Positions 44,259-44,521 of a stretch of 44,521 nucleotides of DNA are shown piece after piece. The DNA is from an uncultured Collinsella sp. (GTDB lineage Bacteria > Actinomycetota > Coriobacteriia > Coriobacteriales > Coriobacteriaceae). The position numbers were made by a program, and so were the translations under genes. The notes under the pieces were generated by a model. That model worked only from the letters and a program-made list of their open reading frames with translations. It made no database searches and was not told where the DNA came from. Every line of letters begins with the position of its first letter. The first letter of the stretch is position 1. The DNA lies in assembly GCA_958354105.1 (NCBI GenBank), contig CATWVA010000017.1, positions 1-44,521 on the forward strand, in the 5' to 3' direction.

Positions 44259-44359
44259 GGTTTTCCAAGTGCCCGAGATTGCCCCGAAAGAGGAGCGCCG
44301 CGTACTAAATGTACGCAAGCGACGGTTTGAGGGGCAAGGTCGGGTGCTTGGGAAAGCCC
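44258..44359. repeat. 102-base nested hairpin at the purH 3' end
   Basis: GGGTTTTCCAAGTGCCCGA (from 44258) pairs with the right end (TCGGGTGCTTGGGAAAGCCC, to 44359) with few mismatches; then GCCCC/GGGGC, and a central GCGTAC taaat GTACGC hairpin. Its last base is in the purH stop codon. The flanking sequence is AT-rich. It looks like a structured intergenic repeat or RNA element. Confidence 0.7.
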
Positions 44360-44521
44360 TAGTGCCTAAAATGCCTGGCACCCGTGAAGACCATCGCAAT
44401 ACCATGCTCGTTGCAGGCCTGGATGCTCTCGTCATCGCGCTTGGAGCCGCCGGGCTGGATGATGCAGGTCACGCCGTGTGCGGCAAGCACGTCGACGTTG
44501 TCGCGGAACGGGAAGAACGCG
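44359..44521 (-). CDS. purH: PurH, bifunctional AICAR transformylase/IMP cyclohydrolase (C-terminal fragment)
   Basis: About 54 residues at the right edge, reading in from outside the window on the minus strand: FFPFRDNVDVLAAHGVTCIIQPGGSKRDDESI, then ACNEHGIAMVFTGARHFRH and TAG at 44361-44359. This is the strongly conserved end of the AICAR transformylase domain, which completes the last two steps of inosine monophosphate synthesis. The N-terminus and start lie beyond the window. Confidence 0.93.
   Translation of the reverse strand, partial: AFFPFRDNVDVLAAHGVTCIIQPGGSKRDDESIQACNEHGIAMVFTGARHFRH

Overview
This window looks like a chromosomal segment of a Coriobacteriia (Actinomycetota) gut bacterium, most likely Collinsella. 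That assignment is an inference: codon use is GC-rich, there are sugar PTS systems of several families, the gene order is tmk-holB-ricT(yaaT)-comF, and the type IA topoisomerase has an archaeal-like active site. No 16S gene or other marker is present to prove it.

Layout, left to right. (1) 1-1773, minus: a mannose-family PTS operon (EIIA, YajC-like protein, EIIB, EIIC running off the window), preceded by about 700 bases of AT-richer DNA holding GntR-type and other palindromes. (2) 2475-3360, plus: a DUF2975 membrane protein with its XRE-type regulator. (3) 3473-9714, minus: a membrane-anchored SurA_N-like protein; a tight four-gene operon (dehydrogenase with a His/Cys-rich tail, small membrane protein, HEAT-repeat protein, isocitrate dehydrogenase); a DegV protein; and the ribosome hibernation factor. 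(4) 10032-11039: a lipoprotein solute-binding protein. (5) 11790-17322, minus: tmk, holB, ricT, comF and an endonuclease-like gene. (6) 17549-18532, plus: a zinc-ribbon membrane protein bracketed by two 57-base direct repeats. (7) 18678-25604, minus: topoisomerase, then tatA-tatC-hypA-hypB, a STAS protein and a PLP aminotransferase. (8) 25754-30053: a small plus-strand gene, then nhaA, Mn-dependent pyrophosphatase and glucokinase on the minus strand. (9) 30294-33964, minus: a lactose/cellobiose-family PTS operon with a GH1 6-phospho-beta-glucosidase, divergent from a GntR-UTRA regulator and manA. (10) 36393-44521: PcrA/UvrD helicase, UppP, a universal stress protein, an intramembrane-sensing-type two-component pair, an unknown gene and the 3' end of purH.

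How it fits together: two PTS systems, glucokinase and mannose-6-phosphate isomerase feed sugars into glycolysis. In the beta-glucoside operon, the imported phospho-disaccharide would be split to glucose-6-phosphate and glucose, and the glucokinase just downstream would phosphorylate the free glucose. hypAB in one operon with tatAC suggests assembly and Tat export of a nickel-iron hydrogenase encoded elsewhere.

The most unusual content is (a) a hydroxyacid dehydrogenase with a 54-residue tail carrying 14 His and 9 Cys; (b) two copies of a roughly 230-base intergenic element with terminal inverted repeats; (c) several REP-like hairpins sharing a GGGAC-containing stretch, two of which flank a single gene; (d) RicT with an arginine-rich tail of about 240 residues and a second cysteine cluster; (e) long insertions in PcrA and UppP; and (f) a promoter/operator and palindrome set at the beta-glucoside locus with a REP-like hairpin in the presumed leader. 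No CRISPR array, tRNA, rRNA, phage or complete insertion sequence was seen.
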